A stretch of DNA of 64,000 nucleotides from NCBI GenBank assembly GCA_964036295.1, contig OZ038473.1, forward strand, positions 7,223,501-7,287,500, given 5' to 3'. The translations under genes were made by a program, and so were the position numbers. This DNA is from Plumapathes pennacea (lineage: Eukaryota > Cnidaria > Anthozoa > Antipatharia > Myriopathidae). Shown here piece after piece: positions 1 to 10,542 of the stretch; positions within the stretch are counted from its first letter, which is position 1, and every line of letters begins with the position of its first letter. The notes beneath the pieces were generated by a model, which saw only the letters and a list, made by a program, of their open reading frames with translations, did not search any database and was not told the origin of the DNA.

Positions 1-83
1 AGATGCTGCTGAACATAATATTCTGCCTGCAGCTATATGTACACAAGAGATATCCCACTCATTTGGAAAAGATTAACATCATC

Positions 84-385
84 CATCAGAAGAAACAAAA
101 TGCTGGACTTGTATGCACAGCCAAAGACATCCATGGATATTTGCAGTCACTTGTGGACATAAAGATACTATTCCTTGCTGAATAAGAATAAACTTCATTA
201 GAAGAAACTGATGCAGAACGTGTATGTGCAACCAAACACATTCATGGACAACCATTTGTGGTCACCGGTGGGCATCATTCTGATGAACTATCATTTAATT
301 ATTTCTTGTAAACCTCGTCAGAAGAAACTACTGGACTTGTTATAAAATGCACATCCAAAGACAATCATGTAAATCAAACGAAGAA
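84..385 (+). repeat. Three degenerate tandem units of about 115 bp
   Basis: Three related blocks begin near 84, 198 and 317. Each starts with a [T/A/G]CAGAAGAAAC-like motif and continues through a CCAAA(G/C)ACA(T/A)(C/T)CATG core. Partial conceptual reading gives repeated peptides of the type KDIHG / KHIHG, so this may be a decayed protein-coding repeat. The frames are now broken between units and no gene can be named. Confidence 0.45.
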
Positions 386-779
386 CATGACATCCTTATG
401 CTTAAATAAGAGACCTCAAAGTTTCAATTTGTTTCAATAAATTATGTCGGGTCGTTGTCAGGTTCCATACTTGTGGTCTCAATTCATATAGATAATACAG
501 TAAACTTCAAAGATTCTTCATGTATGATGCAACACCACAGAGACAAGCATTTTCATGCAGTAACAGCAATTGCATGTTTAATATTCCATTGGTCAACCGA
601 TACAAAAGTTTGCGTGGGAGCCAATTATAGCCGTCAAATACAATTTAAATCGTACCTTATTTCTTGCCTCATTCAACTAAGCGCTCCAACAAATGCGATC
701 ACTGGTGCACACATGAAAAACAATCCCTATTTCACTTATCATAGAAAACAAAATGTCCGACATTTTCGCTGCAAAACAC
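386..779. other. No recognised feature
   Basis: AT-rich sequence. The open frame that crosses it (455-850) has no recognisable domain and runs into repeat sequence, so I do not treat it as a gene. Confidence 0.5.
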
Positions 780-1340
780 GGATAGGCCTGAGAACAAGAC
801 CAGAAAGAGAATGGGTACCACTCGAAGCCCACTGTACTATCGCACAATAAACATTTTTGGTGAAATTTCTGTTCAACCGAAATTAGAAGATAAAGACAAC
901 AAGAAAAATATAGAGAGCTCTTGGATCCCGTGTCTTGGATCCGCGAACTGATTTAGCTCAGTAGTATCCTTGCCGCAATTTGCATAAATAAAACGTATGA
1001 CAAAAGTTCCCTACTCCATTATACTTATGCACCACAAGCTCACTGGCACCATACAGTCTTGTTAAATTATTATAATGCATACTTTGTTTAAATTAAAAAG
1101 ATGTAGCATGTAAGACTAATAAGCACATGCGAACAGACACAGACCAAGAAACTTAATCAAGAATCCACCTTCAATGTTAATTCTTAGCATGGACTCCATA
1201 TGGTACAGTTGCTTATCAATGGTAATCACTCAAAAAATCAAGTGAACACTTTTTGAAAGAACTTGTTGACTGCTATCACCAAACGCTGACTCTACATCAT
1301 GCAAAATCAGCTGCTGAAATAGACTAACACCAGACTCTGT
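780..1340 (+). repeat. Copy of long repeat family R, plus short repeat S
   Basis: The first half (about 840-1070) matches 46,675-46,920 almost block by block: a GACCGAAATTAGAAGA-like motif, then CTCTTGGATCC, then ACAAAAGTTCC, then the module CAAGCTCACTGGC...CAGTCTTGTT. The second half (about 1080-1340) matches 16,081-16,330 and 16,741-16,915, a short repeat called S here, recognised by GGTAATCACTCAAAAAA. Neither half codes for protein. Confidence 0.7.
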
Positions 1341-1373
1341 CTTGGGGTGCATTCTTTTAGGACTATTCCATCT

Positions 1374-1395
1374 ATTCCTATTCCGGAATAGGAAT
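1374..1395. repeat. Perfect 22-bp palindrome
   Basis: ATTCCTATTCC is followed directly by its reverse complement, with an NciI-like CCGG centre. It lies between repeat S and the Harbinger pseudogene and may be a decayed transposon end. No partner copy is seen. Confidence 0.6.
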
Positions 1396-1536
1396 AACAA
1401 AACACAGAATAGTTTTCAAACAAACAGAAAACAGAATAGCTGACGTGACGTGATGTGACAACAAAATTGACATGATCAAACTGACGAAGTCTGGGTACTG
1501 TTTTGGCCGTTTTATAAAAATATTCAGAAGGCTCTA

Positions 1537-2533
1537 GAGGTAGAGAAAGCTAGGAGAAGAGCCAGGGAGGAGGAAGAATTGTTTTTCCTTTTGACAGCTT
1601 TTGGAAGTGTCAGGCGAAGGAAGCAGTCGTACAAGAGCAGGGTTACATTAAAGAAGTGGTACCGCATTACTCTCTCACCGACTTCAAGAGACACTTCAGA
1701 ATGAACAGACATTCGAGAGGGTGTTGGAGGTACTTGCAAATGATGACGAGCTTCCTCAGCAAGTCAACCAAGGTGGAAGGCCTCCTGTTTCCGTAGAGAA
1801 GCACCTGTTCATTACACTATGGCTCCTCCGAAACCAAAAAGCCTTCGGCGGCATTTCCGATCGTTTTGATGTTGCTGAATCGTGTGCATACAACTGTTTA
1901 CGAAGAATTTGTAAAGAACTTAAAAACATGGTCCACTTTCTTATTGTGTGGCGCAGAGGCGAAAAGGCCAAACGTGCTGTGGCCGATTTCGAGGCAATAC
2001 AGGGAATTCCTGGGGTCATAAGAGCTATCAATGGGTGTCACATTCCCATAAAGGCCCCTCGCATTTGCCCCGAGAACTACATAAGCCGGAAAGGTTTCCA
2101 TTCTCTGGTACTGCAAGCAATAGCAGATAGTAAACTTTTCTTTACTGATTGTTATGTGGATTGGCCCAGGAGCGTTCACAATGCCCATGTTCTAAACAAC
2201 TCTGACATTGCCAGTTTGTACGAGAAGTTTTAAGGTGACTCATTCATGCTGGGAGATTCAGCTTGTCCTCTCAAGATATGACTGATGACTCCATGCAAGG
2301 ATTATGGAAATCTTACAGGGCCACAAAAGAACTACAACTATGTCCATTTCTCAACTCGAATGGTTGTGGAAAGATCCTTTGCTCTTCTGTAGGGAAGGTT
2401 CAGAAAGCTAAAGTACAAGGACATGAATGTAGAGCATATTCCAGATGCAGTGATTGCTGCTTGTGTTTTGCATAATCTCTGCCTTATTCAGGGGGATGGT
2501 TTTGACGATTATTTTGAGCCAGTAGAAGGTTAG
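1537..2533 (+). pseudogene. PIF/Harbinger transposase (HARBI1-like) pseudogene
   Basis: This is a DDE_Tnp_4-type transposase that would cut and paste a Harbinger transposon. The longest clean stretch is 1721-2233 and begins FERVLEVL in a frame different from the upstream part (about 1537-1720), so there is a frameshift near 1715. After 2233 the frame shifts again. LGDSACPLK, HFSTRMVVERSF and ACVLHNLC, all conserved C-terminal blocks, are read at about 2247-2530 with two in-frame stops. Two catalytic positions are altered. The usual DG.HI is NGCHI, and the usual S.HD.RV is SVHNAHV, so both aspartates are asparagine. The Glu of VVERSF is kept. The copy cannot be active. Family identity is firm; exact ends are not visible. 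Confidence 0.85.
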
Positions 2534-3031
2534 GTCAATCACTTCCAAAACATCTTTTGCAAAGATGGTAGAGCACAGCAAAAGCGAGAAGAACTTATTC
2601 ACTATCTGCAGATCAGGCACAATGAAGTTCCAGGTTAAGGTATCATTCCCCCAAATGACCACTTTTCAGCTGATTTTTATTTAAATAACAGCGAATGACT
2701 AAACATAGGCATGTTATACCTTAAGCTGTTTATAGCTTTGACTTTAATACATGGATCAATTCTACTGATACTGTAAAGACTACCATGGAGTAACCTTGAC
2801 AGCTTCTGTTTTCTTCAGGTGACATGCCCTAAGGATTAATATTGTAAAACTTTTTTATTCCACACAATGACTCCAAATCCCAGCAAGAAGCTATTAGTGT
2901 GTTATAGTCAGACTTCTATAACATTTGCAATATATTTCCAATGTTTTCCAAATTATTACACTTATGGTAAGGGAAATGTTTCACTTTTATGTAGTGGTCA
3001 TCATAGTTGCAGTGAAACCTGTAGTAGCAAT
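2534..3031. other. Non-coding, probably rest of the Harbinger element
   Basis: AT-rich sequence between the Harbinger pseudogene and the BEL/Pao insertion site. No conserved coding stretch is recognised. Confidence 0.4.
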
Positions 3032-3036
3032 GTCCC

Positions 3037-3223
3037 TCTTGTGGACTTTAGAATTGTATTACATGAAGTTATGTAGTACTGTGTGGCATGCTGGTAACAT
3101 GCGGAAAATAGTTTTACGGTTTTACGAGTTTTCTTCATCGTTGTTTTTGAGGAAAGTTGTTTTGAACGCAATCCTTGGAGTAGAGCCTAAGAGCCTAGAT
3201 TCTCAACGAACCGATATTCAATA
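3037..3223 (+). repeat. 5' LTR of the BEL/Pao element
   Basis: Aligns over its length with 8886-9080. It starts TCTTGTGGAC where the 3' copy has TGTTGTGGAC, and ends in ATTCAATA. The 5' copy lacks a short insertion (CTGTAATA-like) carried by the 3' copy after the GGTTTTA block. Confidence 0.93.
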
Positions 3224-3307
3224 TGGTCTTTTGAGCCAGATGCGACTAGGATTGCGTAAATAAACACTGAGCCTCGTTCCTTTCCATTTTTTGCTTGTTC
3301 AATAACA

Positions 3308-4801
3308 ATGGCCGATCGTGAGCTGACAAGAAAGAAGATCCGTGGTGGACACAGATTATCAGCAAAGCGAGGAGTCTTGCCTGCAGGCAAACTTCTCGAT
3401 GAACTTGATCCACCAAACATAACCTCGGAGATCACCGTCACGTTGAAACAACACAGAGACTCTCAAAGGAAAACTGGAAATTCTGAAACAGCTAGACGTC
3501 GAAATGCTCAACCTTGTAAAGGAAGACGACATAGAAGAAGAAATCCAGTCGTCGGACCGCTTCACGTAAATTATTCAATTCACTATTGGGAAATTAGACG
3601 CAATATTATGCCATCCACATCCCAGGTTCATCGAGCATATTTCTAATGTCTCACCCAAAAATACAGCAGTTCAAGTAACAGCGCCGAGCTCAAGAGTTAA
3701 GCTGCCAAAGTTGGACCTAAAGAAGTTCAGTGGGGATGTCAGCCAATGGCACCCATTTTGGGACAGATTCCAATCTTCAATTCACAAGCATCCGAACCTC
3801 AGTTCAATTCACAAGTTCAACTATCTAAATTCCCTTCTGACAGGGACTGCATCGGATGCCATCACCGGCTTGCCACTCACTGCGGCCAATTACGATGAAG
3901 CCATTGCAATTCTGAAGCAAAGATTTGGTAACAAACAATAAATCATAAACAAACATATGGATATTCTACTGAATGTGGACTCTGTCACTTCCAGCCAAAA
4001 TCTCAGAGGACTCCGTCAGCTGCATGATACAATCGAGACTCACATCAGAAGTCTGAGTTCACTGGGAGTGCCCTTTAAGTCGTACGAAGCCTTCTTTCAT
4101 CTATTGTGATGAATAAAATGTCAAGTGACCTGTGCCTAATCACCAGAGAAATCAAGAAGGAGGAGTGGGAGCTTGACCGTCTGTTAGAGGTGTTGAGAAG
4201 TGAGATAGAAGCCAGGGAGAGAGCTACAAAAAATCCAGGTACCAGTGTTACCATACAGCCATCCTTTAAGGCACATGAACACCACAAGCCTCGTAACAGG
4301 GAACAAGGTACTGCAACTGCTCTTCTCACCAGTGATTCTGGACCAAGATGCACCTATTGTAAGATGCCTCATGCAACGAATGCCTGCACCACCGTGACTA
4401 ATTTCAACACCAGGAAGGATCTATTGAGAAGTGGAAGGTGCTTAGTGTGTCTCAGGCGAAATCATGTCAGCAGAGAATGTCACTCAAAGGTCCGATGTCA
4501 TAAGTGTGGTGGACGTCACCACATCAGCATTTGTCAAAGCAAGGATGCACAAGCCCCAACTCTCCCAGCAGCCTCAAATACTAACTCTGCATTGCCAGGC
4601 AACCCAGGACAAGCTCACATGTGGAATCAAGATTCACAGATTACACAGCCACAGCCAAACGGAAACCCCACATCCCTGTATGTCAATGGGTCCAGTCCTA
4701 TTCTGCTCCAGACTGCAAAGGCAGAAGTCTACAAGAATGGAAACCCTCAGAATAGTATACAAGACTTCTTTTGGACAGTGGCAGCCAGAGAACATACGTG
4801 A
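3308..4801 (+). pseudogene. BEL/Pao gag with DUF1759 and zinc knuckles (frameshifted)
   Basis: Gag-like structural protein of the LTR element. The N-terminal basic part is read at 3308-3646. The DUF1759 core, with PKLDLKKFSGD and W..F...F motifs, is read at about 3690-4100 in another frame. Three CCHC-type zinc knuckles follow in the stretch 4106-4801: C-x2-C-x3-H-x4-C units starting CTYC, CLVC and CHKC. The frame changes near 3660 and 4100 mean no continuous protein can be made. This is standard BEL/Pao architecture, and the zinc knuckles would bind the RNA genome in an active copy. Confidence 0.85.
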
Positions 4802-5106
4802 CATCTCAACTGAAAGAGGATCTGGGACTACCAAGTGAAGGCAAACAGTCTATTCTGATCAAAACATTTGGCTCCACAGAGGAAAAAACCCAGACTGTTG
4901 ACATTATGCATATCTCTGTTAACACAGAAACTGGAAATGAAGTTCAGCTCACAGCCTATGTAGTACAATTCATCTGTGAGCCCTTGCAGAGCCAGTCAAT
5001 CGTCCAAGCATCCCAATCACACAGACACCTGCAGGGAATTAAACTAGCTGACTATACAACTGGAGAACAGGATGTGAGGATTGACATCTTAGTTGGTTCA
5101 GACTAG
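4752..5106 (+). pseudogene. BEL/Pao aspartic protease (DUF1758-like)
   Basis: The catalytic block LLDSGSQRTYV (about 4767-4800) carries the aspartic-protease D-S-G triad. It is followed by the DUF1758 continuation with KTFGS and HRHLQGIKLADY, ending in DILVGSD where the next residues should be YY/HY. A stop (TAG, 5104-5106) interrupts the reading frame there. The frame differs from both the preceding gag frame and the following polymerase. The protein would process Gag-Pol. Confidence 0.85.
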
Positions 5107-5519
5107 TTCTGGAATCTGGTCACAGGCCAAGTCATATGAGGAAAAGAAGGCCCTACAGCCATGCATACGAAACTGGGATGGGTACTATCAGGCCCAACAC
5201 ACGGAAAGATCCAAGAGCAGCAATGCAGCAATCTGGTCTCTACCCATGTTCTAAAGAGTGCTGTCCAAGAGTGCTTGCCCAAGAGATGGTCTGGAGGGAG
5301 AATTGCAGATGTTTTGGGAGCTGGAGTCATTGGGCATCCAACCACGATCAGTGCACGAAGAGCTAGTCGAGACAATTACTCTGAAGGACAACCACTATGA
5401 AGTTCAACTGCCATGGAGGTCATCCCATTCCCTCCTACCAGATAACTACCAATTGAGCCAAAAGAGACTGCACGGTCTACTGAAACCTGACATCCTACAA
5501 GAGTATGCAGTAATAAGAG

Positions 5520-6493
5520 ATCAGATGTAGAAGGGCATTGTAGAAGAGGTAAAGGAGCCAACCGATGTAGAAGTAGGCAATGTTCATTACCTTCCTCACC
5601 ACGCTGTCATGACGGACAAGTCGACTACAAAACTCAGGATTGTCTACGATGCCTCAGCCAGGTCAAGTGGCCCGTTACTGAATGACTGCCTGCACACAGG
5701 CCCCGCACTTACCCAAAACATCTTCGACATCCTACTGAGGTTCAGAAGCAACAAGGTTGCCCTGACCGTAGACATCGAAAAGGCCTTCCTCATGGTGTCA
5801 ATGGCTAAGCAAGACAGAGATGTGTTGAGATTCCTGTGGGTGGATGACATAGCAGAGCCATCCCCAGAGATTGTCACATTGCATTTCACCAGGGTCGTTT
5901 TTGGAGTCTCCTCCAGCCCATTTCTTCTCAATGCCACCATAAAGTACCACATAGAACAATATGTGAGAGAAGACCCAGAGTTTGTGGAAAGATTTCTTCG
6001 CTCCATCTACGTAGATGACCTGACTTCAGGAGGCAGTGGAAATGCCGTGTATGAACAATACATGAAGGCAAAGCTAAGGTTAGCAGGAGGGTTCAACTTG
6101 AGGAAGTTCTCTTCGAACTCCACCGAATTGATGAACCGAATAGCTGAGAATGAAACCGCCCTCCGCACAGAACCAATTGAACCAGAGGGACAGTCGCAGA
6201 ATGACAGAGTGCTCGAGGAAGACAAATCTTATACTAAGAGTGTACTCGGAGCCACTGAATATTCGCCTACTGCAGAACAGGTCCTTGGTGTACGATGGAA
6301 TTACTGCAGAGATAAGTTTGTCTTTGACCTGAGAAACATTGCACAACTTGCAAGGAACACTGAGCCTACAAAAAGAAATATACTGAGCATATGCAGTAAA
6401 ATTCTACGACCCCCTTGGATTCGTCTCTCCTGTCATCATCCAGTTCAAGATGCTGTTCCAAGACCTCTGCAAGGGGAAGCTCGACTGGAATGA
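5520..6493 (+). pseudogene. BEL/Pao reverse transcriptase
   Basis: The best stretch is 5609-6493. The finger motif KLRIVYDAS, then TVDIEKAFLMV, then FGVSSSPFLLN, then the catalytic YVDD at about 6010 are all present, so the active-site residues survive. Upstream, the connection to the protease region has a TAG stop near 5530 and a frame change. Downstream the frame shifts near 6450 into the RNase H part. It would copy the element's RNA into cDNA if expressed as part of an intact polyprotein, which is not possible here. Confidence 0.88.
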
Positions 6494-7175
6494 GCACCCG
6501 GAAGGAGAACTGATGGCAAAGTGGCAGAAGTTGGTAGCAGAGTTACAGAAGGTCAGCGTGATCACACTCCCAAGGTGTTTCTTCTGCCACATCAAGGAGC
6601 CAGTCACCTCCTGCAGCCTACATGGTTTCTGCGACGCATCCAACAAGGCCTATGCCGCTGTAGTCTATCTACAAATCACGACAGCAACTGGGAGCCACCT
6701 CAGATTCGTAGCTTCCAAGACCAGAGTGGCTCCAGTTGCACAACAAACAATTCCCAGACTGGAGCTCCTGTCTGCACTCATCTTGGCAAGATTGGTGACA
6801 AATGTTGGGAAGGCGTTAGAAGCAAAAATAACTATCAACAAGACCACATGTTGGTCTGATTCAAAAGTTGCACTGTTTTGGATCAAGGGACAAGACAAAA
6901 CATGGAAACCATTTGTCCAGAACCGCATGGATGAAATCAGGGAACTTGTGCCAATCAGCAGTTGGAGGCACTGTCCTGGAAGCACAAATCCAGCAGACAT
7001 CCCATCAAGAGGCATGAACCATACTGATTTGTCCAGAAACCTCTTATGGAAGGAGGACCCTACCTGCTTGATTGACAATGAGGACACCACTAAACAAGGA
7101 AGTGAAGACCCCCCCTCAGGAATGCCTACAAGAGATGAAAGGCAAAGCCTCATCTGTGCTTCTGGTCAAGTCTGA
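6450..7175 (+). pseudogene. BEL/Pao RNase H
   Basis: Continues the polymerase in another frame. FCDASNKAYAAVVYL is the Pao-type RNase H opening, followed by KTRVAP, PRLELLSALILARLV and CWSDSKVALFWI, which supplies a further acidic residue. FVQNRMDEIRE and WRHCPGSTNPADIPSRG complete the domain. All the usual landmarks are present, but a frame change near 7070-7175 separates it from the integrase. Confidence 0.88.
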
Positions 7176-8213
7176 CCCTATTGGAATCAGAAAGATCATG
7201 AACTGTGGGGATTACAGTGACCTGCAACAACTCCTGAGAGTGACAGCCTGCGTATTGAGATTCACGCACGTACTGCTGTCAAGGTTGAGGACAAACCCCT
7301 GCCAGACGCCGAGCGAGGAGCTAAGAAGTGAAGATCTGGCGGAGGCTCAAGTGCTTTGGATCAAGGCAATCCAGTCAGCAGTGAAGAACAACCCAAAGTT
7401 TGCAGAATGGAAACTTCAGCTTGGTTTATTTACTGATGATAAGGGCATCATAAGGTGCAAGGGACGACTGGGAAATGCGGAGCTTCCCCCATCCACCAAG
7501 TATCCTATTCTACTGGATGCAAAGTATCATGTCACATCACTCATCGTGAAGGACAGCCACAAACGTGTCATGCACAGTGGTGTCAAGGCAACACTTAGAA
7601 AGTTGCTGTACCGGTGTGTGACATGCCGTAGACTTGAAGGAAGACCTTTCAAGGCATTGCCACCACCACCTCTGCCAGAATTAGAAGGAAACAGCTCCAT
7701 TCTCCTACATTGGACTGGACTATGCTGGCCCATTATATGTGAAGAATCTTAGCAAGCAACCTCACTCACTGAAGGTGTGGATTTGCCTTTATACTTGTTG
7801 TGACCAGAGCTGTTCATCTAGATGTGGTTCCTGACGTCACTGCTGCAGCCTTTCTAAGAAGTTTCAGACGGTTCACAGCTAGGCGAGAAAACCCGTCAGT
7901 GGTAGTATCTGACAACGGAAGCACCTTCAAGCCAGCCTCTCAAGAGATTGTTACATTGATGAATGACCCAAGTGTACAACAGTACCTCGCTACACAGTGC
8001 ATGCAGTGGAAATTCAATCTAGCTAAGGCTCCATGGTGGGGTGGAATCTTTGAGAGACTGGTGAAATCCGTGAAGAGGTGCCTGAGGAAAACCATTGGAG
8101 GAGCCAAAGTCACCTATGAGGAACTACTAACAGTAGTGGTCAAACCTGAAATGATCCTGAATTCCAGACCATTTTCATGTGTCAACAGAAGACTTGGAAG
8201 AGCCACTAACTGA
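7072..8213 (+). pseudogene. BEL/Pao integrase (internally deleted)
   Basis: The zinc-binding N-terminus reads HKRVMHSGVKATL then directly CVTCRR. The usual segment between the His pair and the Cys pair (fW.. GR..v) is shortened, so a small deletion has removed part of the HHCC domain. The DDE core is split. The first Asp region near 7710 is in one frame (7072-7752), and VVSDNGSTF (second Asp) and WWGGIFERLVK (Glu) are in another (7800-8213), with a stop and frameshift at about 7752-7800. The core residues D-D-E themselves appear kept. Confidence 0.85.
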
Positions 8214-8744
8214 CTTCTTAGCCTACCAGACAACGAAACTAGTGACACACCAGATTTCGTCCCGGTTGTTGAACAGGCAGACCTTACCAAGAGAATGCAT
8301 CACCTGAGTACGGTCATGAACCATGTCTGGCGCTGCTGGAGGAATGAGTACCTGTTGGAACTGCAAGCTACCCATCACCGTGTATCCCAGGAGAGCAATG
8401 ACTCCACCATATCCATCGGAGACGTGGTAGTTGTTTATGAAGACAACCAACCAAGGGGACTATGGAAGCTGGGTCTAGTCCAGGAACTAATCATAGGAGC
8501 TAATGGTTGTACTAGAGGAGCAGTTGTGAGAGTCCAGTGCAAGAAGGGGAGATCTAAGAACCTACAACATCCAGTGCAACATCTGTACCTGTTGGAAATC
8601 AGCAGCAAGGCCAATGAACCCCGGCAGGAAGCGGAAGTCACAAGGATGGCGCCGCTGCCCGAGCTAGCCAATCCAGTACAGTGCCCAAGACGAGCAGCCG
8701 CAGAGGAAGCGGACAGAAGATGCTGGATTGAGGAACTGACTTGA
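8214..8744 (+). pseudogene. BEL/Pao integrase C-terminal (DUF5641-like) part
   Basis: A stretch in the same frame as the end of the integrase, after a TGA (8211-8213). It has WRCWRNEYLLELQ, VVVYEDNQPRGLWKLGLVQELI and RVQCKKG motifs typical of the C-terminal beta-rich tail of Pao integrases. It ends 140 bp before the 3' LTR. Confidence 0.75.
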
Positions 8745-8885
8745 CACCTAATCATTTGGAATCAAACAGTCATTTCAAACTGAACAGTTATTTCAAACTT
8801 AGTTGACTTGTTTTGCCTTGTTTGTTCTCAGAGCGTTGACCAGCTTAATTGAGTCAGCCACAGGAACACTGGTCAACGGGGGCAG

Positions 8886-9080
8886 TGTTGTGGACTTTAG
8901 AATTGTGTTACATGAAGTTATGTAGTACCGTGCGGCATGCTGGCAGCATGCGGAAAGTAGTTTTGCGGTTTTACTGTAATAAGAGTTTTCTTCATCATTG
9001 TTTTTGAGTAAAGTTGTTTTGAACGCAATCCTGGGAGTAAAGCCTAAGAGCCTAGATTCTCAACGAACCGATATTCAATA
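8886..9080 (+). repeat. 3' LTR of the BEL/Pao element
   Basis: Second LTR copy, TGTTGTGGAC...TTCAATA, preceded by a G-rich tract and followed by the GTCCC duplication. Confidence 0.93.
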
Positions 9081-9324
9081 GTCCCCACTTGTCATAAAGG
9101 CCTTTGATGAGTACATGCATACGAAGAGAAAGTAAATATTGCCTGTCACTCAGCCATATTTTTATTGAAAGACAAAGTCAGATAATCTCACTTTGCATGT
9201 TTCAAAATTCAAAATTACACACTACTTTTTTAATGGAAACAAATTTGCCTCTGACTTGGATGATCCATTTGTTCACAGGTTAAGTGAACGCACGAGTCAT
9301 CTTGAAAGGTTTTTAACATTATCA

Positions 9325-9480
9325 CTATGGGCTGGAAATTTCCGACTTGTTAAGAGAAAAATATATTAAGGGTATCATGAACACCCACACAACAATCAGT
9401 GAAGAAAAGTTTACTATCTGCTGCTTGCAAACCAGAAATGCAAGCCTTTTTATGGTAATGTGACACCCGTCGATTGACCT
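9325..9480 (-). pseudogene. Second Harbinger transposase fragment
   Basis: Reverse-strand reading gives IDGCHITIK, then a shortened and frameshifted continuation containing ADSKLFFTDCCV and VHDTLN. These align with the Harbinger copy at 2020-2190 (NGCHIPIK, ADSKLFFTDCYV, SVHNAHV). At nucleotide level 9410-9476 is a rearranged relative of the antisense of that copy. Unlike the first copy, this one keeps Asp at both catalytic positions. It is only a fragment, with an internal deletion of about 50 bp. Confidence 0.7.
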
Positions 9481-9501
9481 ATCCAAGCAACAATAGCTAT
9501 A

Positions 9502-9790
9502 AAAAATTGTCAAATTGATAAAACCAATTCTTGGTCATGTCTTTCAAAACCTGCAGAAAGCCACCCAACAGCTGCATTTGTTGAGTGTGCATTTCGCGTA
9601 GTTCTCTTTGGTGGTATTCCTCCTACTCTGCCTTTTCCTGTCTGTACTTTTCCAGCCAAAAAACCATTTGATCTTTATCAGATACTGAACTTTTTCTCTT
9701 CTTTTTGGGGGGAGGGACAGTGGTTGCCTGCAAATTGGGCTGTTTGCTTACTTCAACCACACAATGGTAACTTTTCTTTCTAAAGTAGGG
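9502..9790 (-). pseudogene. Harbinger accessory (Myb/SANT-like) protein C-terminal fragment
   Basis: On the minus strand, a basic PPPKKKRK nuclear-localisation-like cluster is followed by a charged coiled-coil-like stretch (FWLEKYRQEKAE, stop, EEYHQRELREMHTQQMQLL) ending in FDNFL and a stop. It lies just upstream, on the same strand, of the second transposase fragment. Harbinger elements normally carry a second gene for a Myb/SANT-type DNA-binding partner of the transposase, and this has the look of its C-terminus. One in-frame stop is present. The identification is by composition and context, not by a clear SANT fold. Confidence 0.45.
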
Positions 9791-9939
9791 CCCGAACTGG
9801 ACAAGTCAAGGGTGCTTGCGTCTATCGTAAACAAATCCGCCATTTTGAAAATCTCAGCCGCGAGAGTATGAGCGCGAGCAATTTTCAGCTGACGTGACAG
9901 CCAAAAACTCGCCAAAAGAGTGCGATTACCTACTTGATA

Positions 9940-10250
9940 AATATTACATTTTATTTATAACATCTCACCAATTTTTAAATCAGTAAATTGTTAATTGCTA
10001 TCTGAACCATTTTTAAACTATTATTTTGTATACTTTGTTTAACTTATCAACATGCAACTGTTAACATCTGACCAATTTTTAAATTATCAAATTATTAATT
10101 GCTCTGACCCATTTTTAAATTATTATATTCTATACTGTTTAACTTATCAACATGTAACTGTTGCCTTTCCTTTTTATTCTTTTAACTATTATTATTTTCC
10201 ACTAATAAAACTAATTACTTGAAAAATATTACATTTTATTTATAACATCT
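9940..10250. repeat. AT-rich repeat related to 16,520-16,760
   Basis: Blocks such as ATATTACATTTTATTTATAA, CATCTNACCAATTTTTAAAT and TATCAACATGTAACTGTTGC recur two or three times here and again at 16,520-16,760. It is non-coding and immediately precedes the KRBA2-like fragment. Confidence 0.6.
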
Positions 10251-10253
10251 CAG

Positions 10254-10425
10254 CAGGGTTGTGGCTGATGAATTTCAACGTACTAAAGGATCAGGCGCCA
10301 GAAAGATTGTGTATTCCCTGAAAGATAACTTTGTTGGCAAGCCATGTGTTCAGGATATTCTAAACTGTAATAATGTACTACCGCTGAAATGCTAAATGTC
10401 TAAACAAGGCAAATCTCAAGCCAAT
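10254..10425 (+). pseudogene. KRBA2-like integrase pseudogene, upstream part
   Basis: The reading VADEFQRTKGSGARKIVY...NFVGKPCVQDILN resembles the region just before the integrase core of KRBA2 (KRAB-A domain-containing 2)-like proteins, which are integrases derived from mobile elements. A stop and frameshift lie near 10,395. The remaining codons to 10,425 run, in phase, directly into the sequence at 14,040 once the ISL2EU insertion and one copy of its AT duplication are set aside. The N-terminus is missing. Confidence 0.6.
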
Positions 10426-10484
10426 TGACCTATTCAGCTATCTACGTCATCAGGCGGTCACGTGGTCTGAAATGGGTAAACAAA
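10426..10484 (+). repeat. ISL2EU left terminal inverted repeat
   Basis: TGACCTATTCAGCT, a 16-bp spacer, then GGTCACGTGGTCTGAAATGG and GTAAACAAA. The partner is at 13,991-14,037, where the spacer is only TACC. Confidence 0.93.
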
Positions 10485-10542
10485 TAATGACCGCGTGCGG
10501 TGTTTCAAGTGAGTGACTCTTTATCCAGTTTCTTTGTCCGTT

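Larger units (their letters stand above)
3032..9085 (+). mobile_element. BEL/Pao LTR retrotransposon with both LTRs, including 5-bp target duplication
   Basis: The element proper runs 3037-9080. LTR copies at 3037-3223 and 8886-9080 enclose gag, protease, reverse transcriptase, RNase H and integrase in the usual Pao order. The five bases GTCCC stand immediately outside both ends (3032-3036 and 9081-9085), the target-duplication length typical of BEL/Pao. A G-rich tract (about 8876-8885) just before the 3' LTR fits a polypurine tract. The LTRs differ by indels and roughly ten substitutions, so the insertion is not recent. The internal region switches among all three frames at least seven times and is dead. 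It sits beside Harbinger-derived sequence on both sides. Confidence 0.93.

Noticed and set aside
455..850. 131-codon open frame
   Set aside because: No domain, extends into repeat-R sequence, no supporting signals.
7527..7733. Minus-strand open frames inside the retrotransposon pol genes (several)
   Set aside because: Shadows of the coding strand with no independent similarity.
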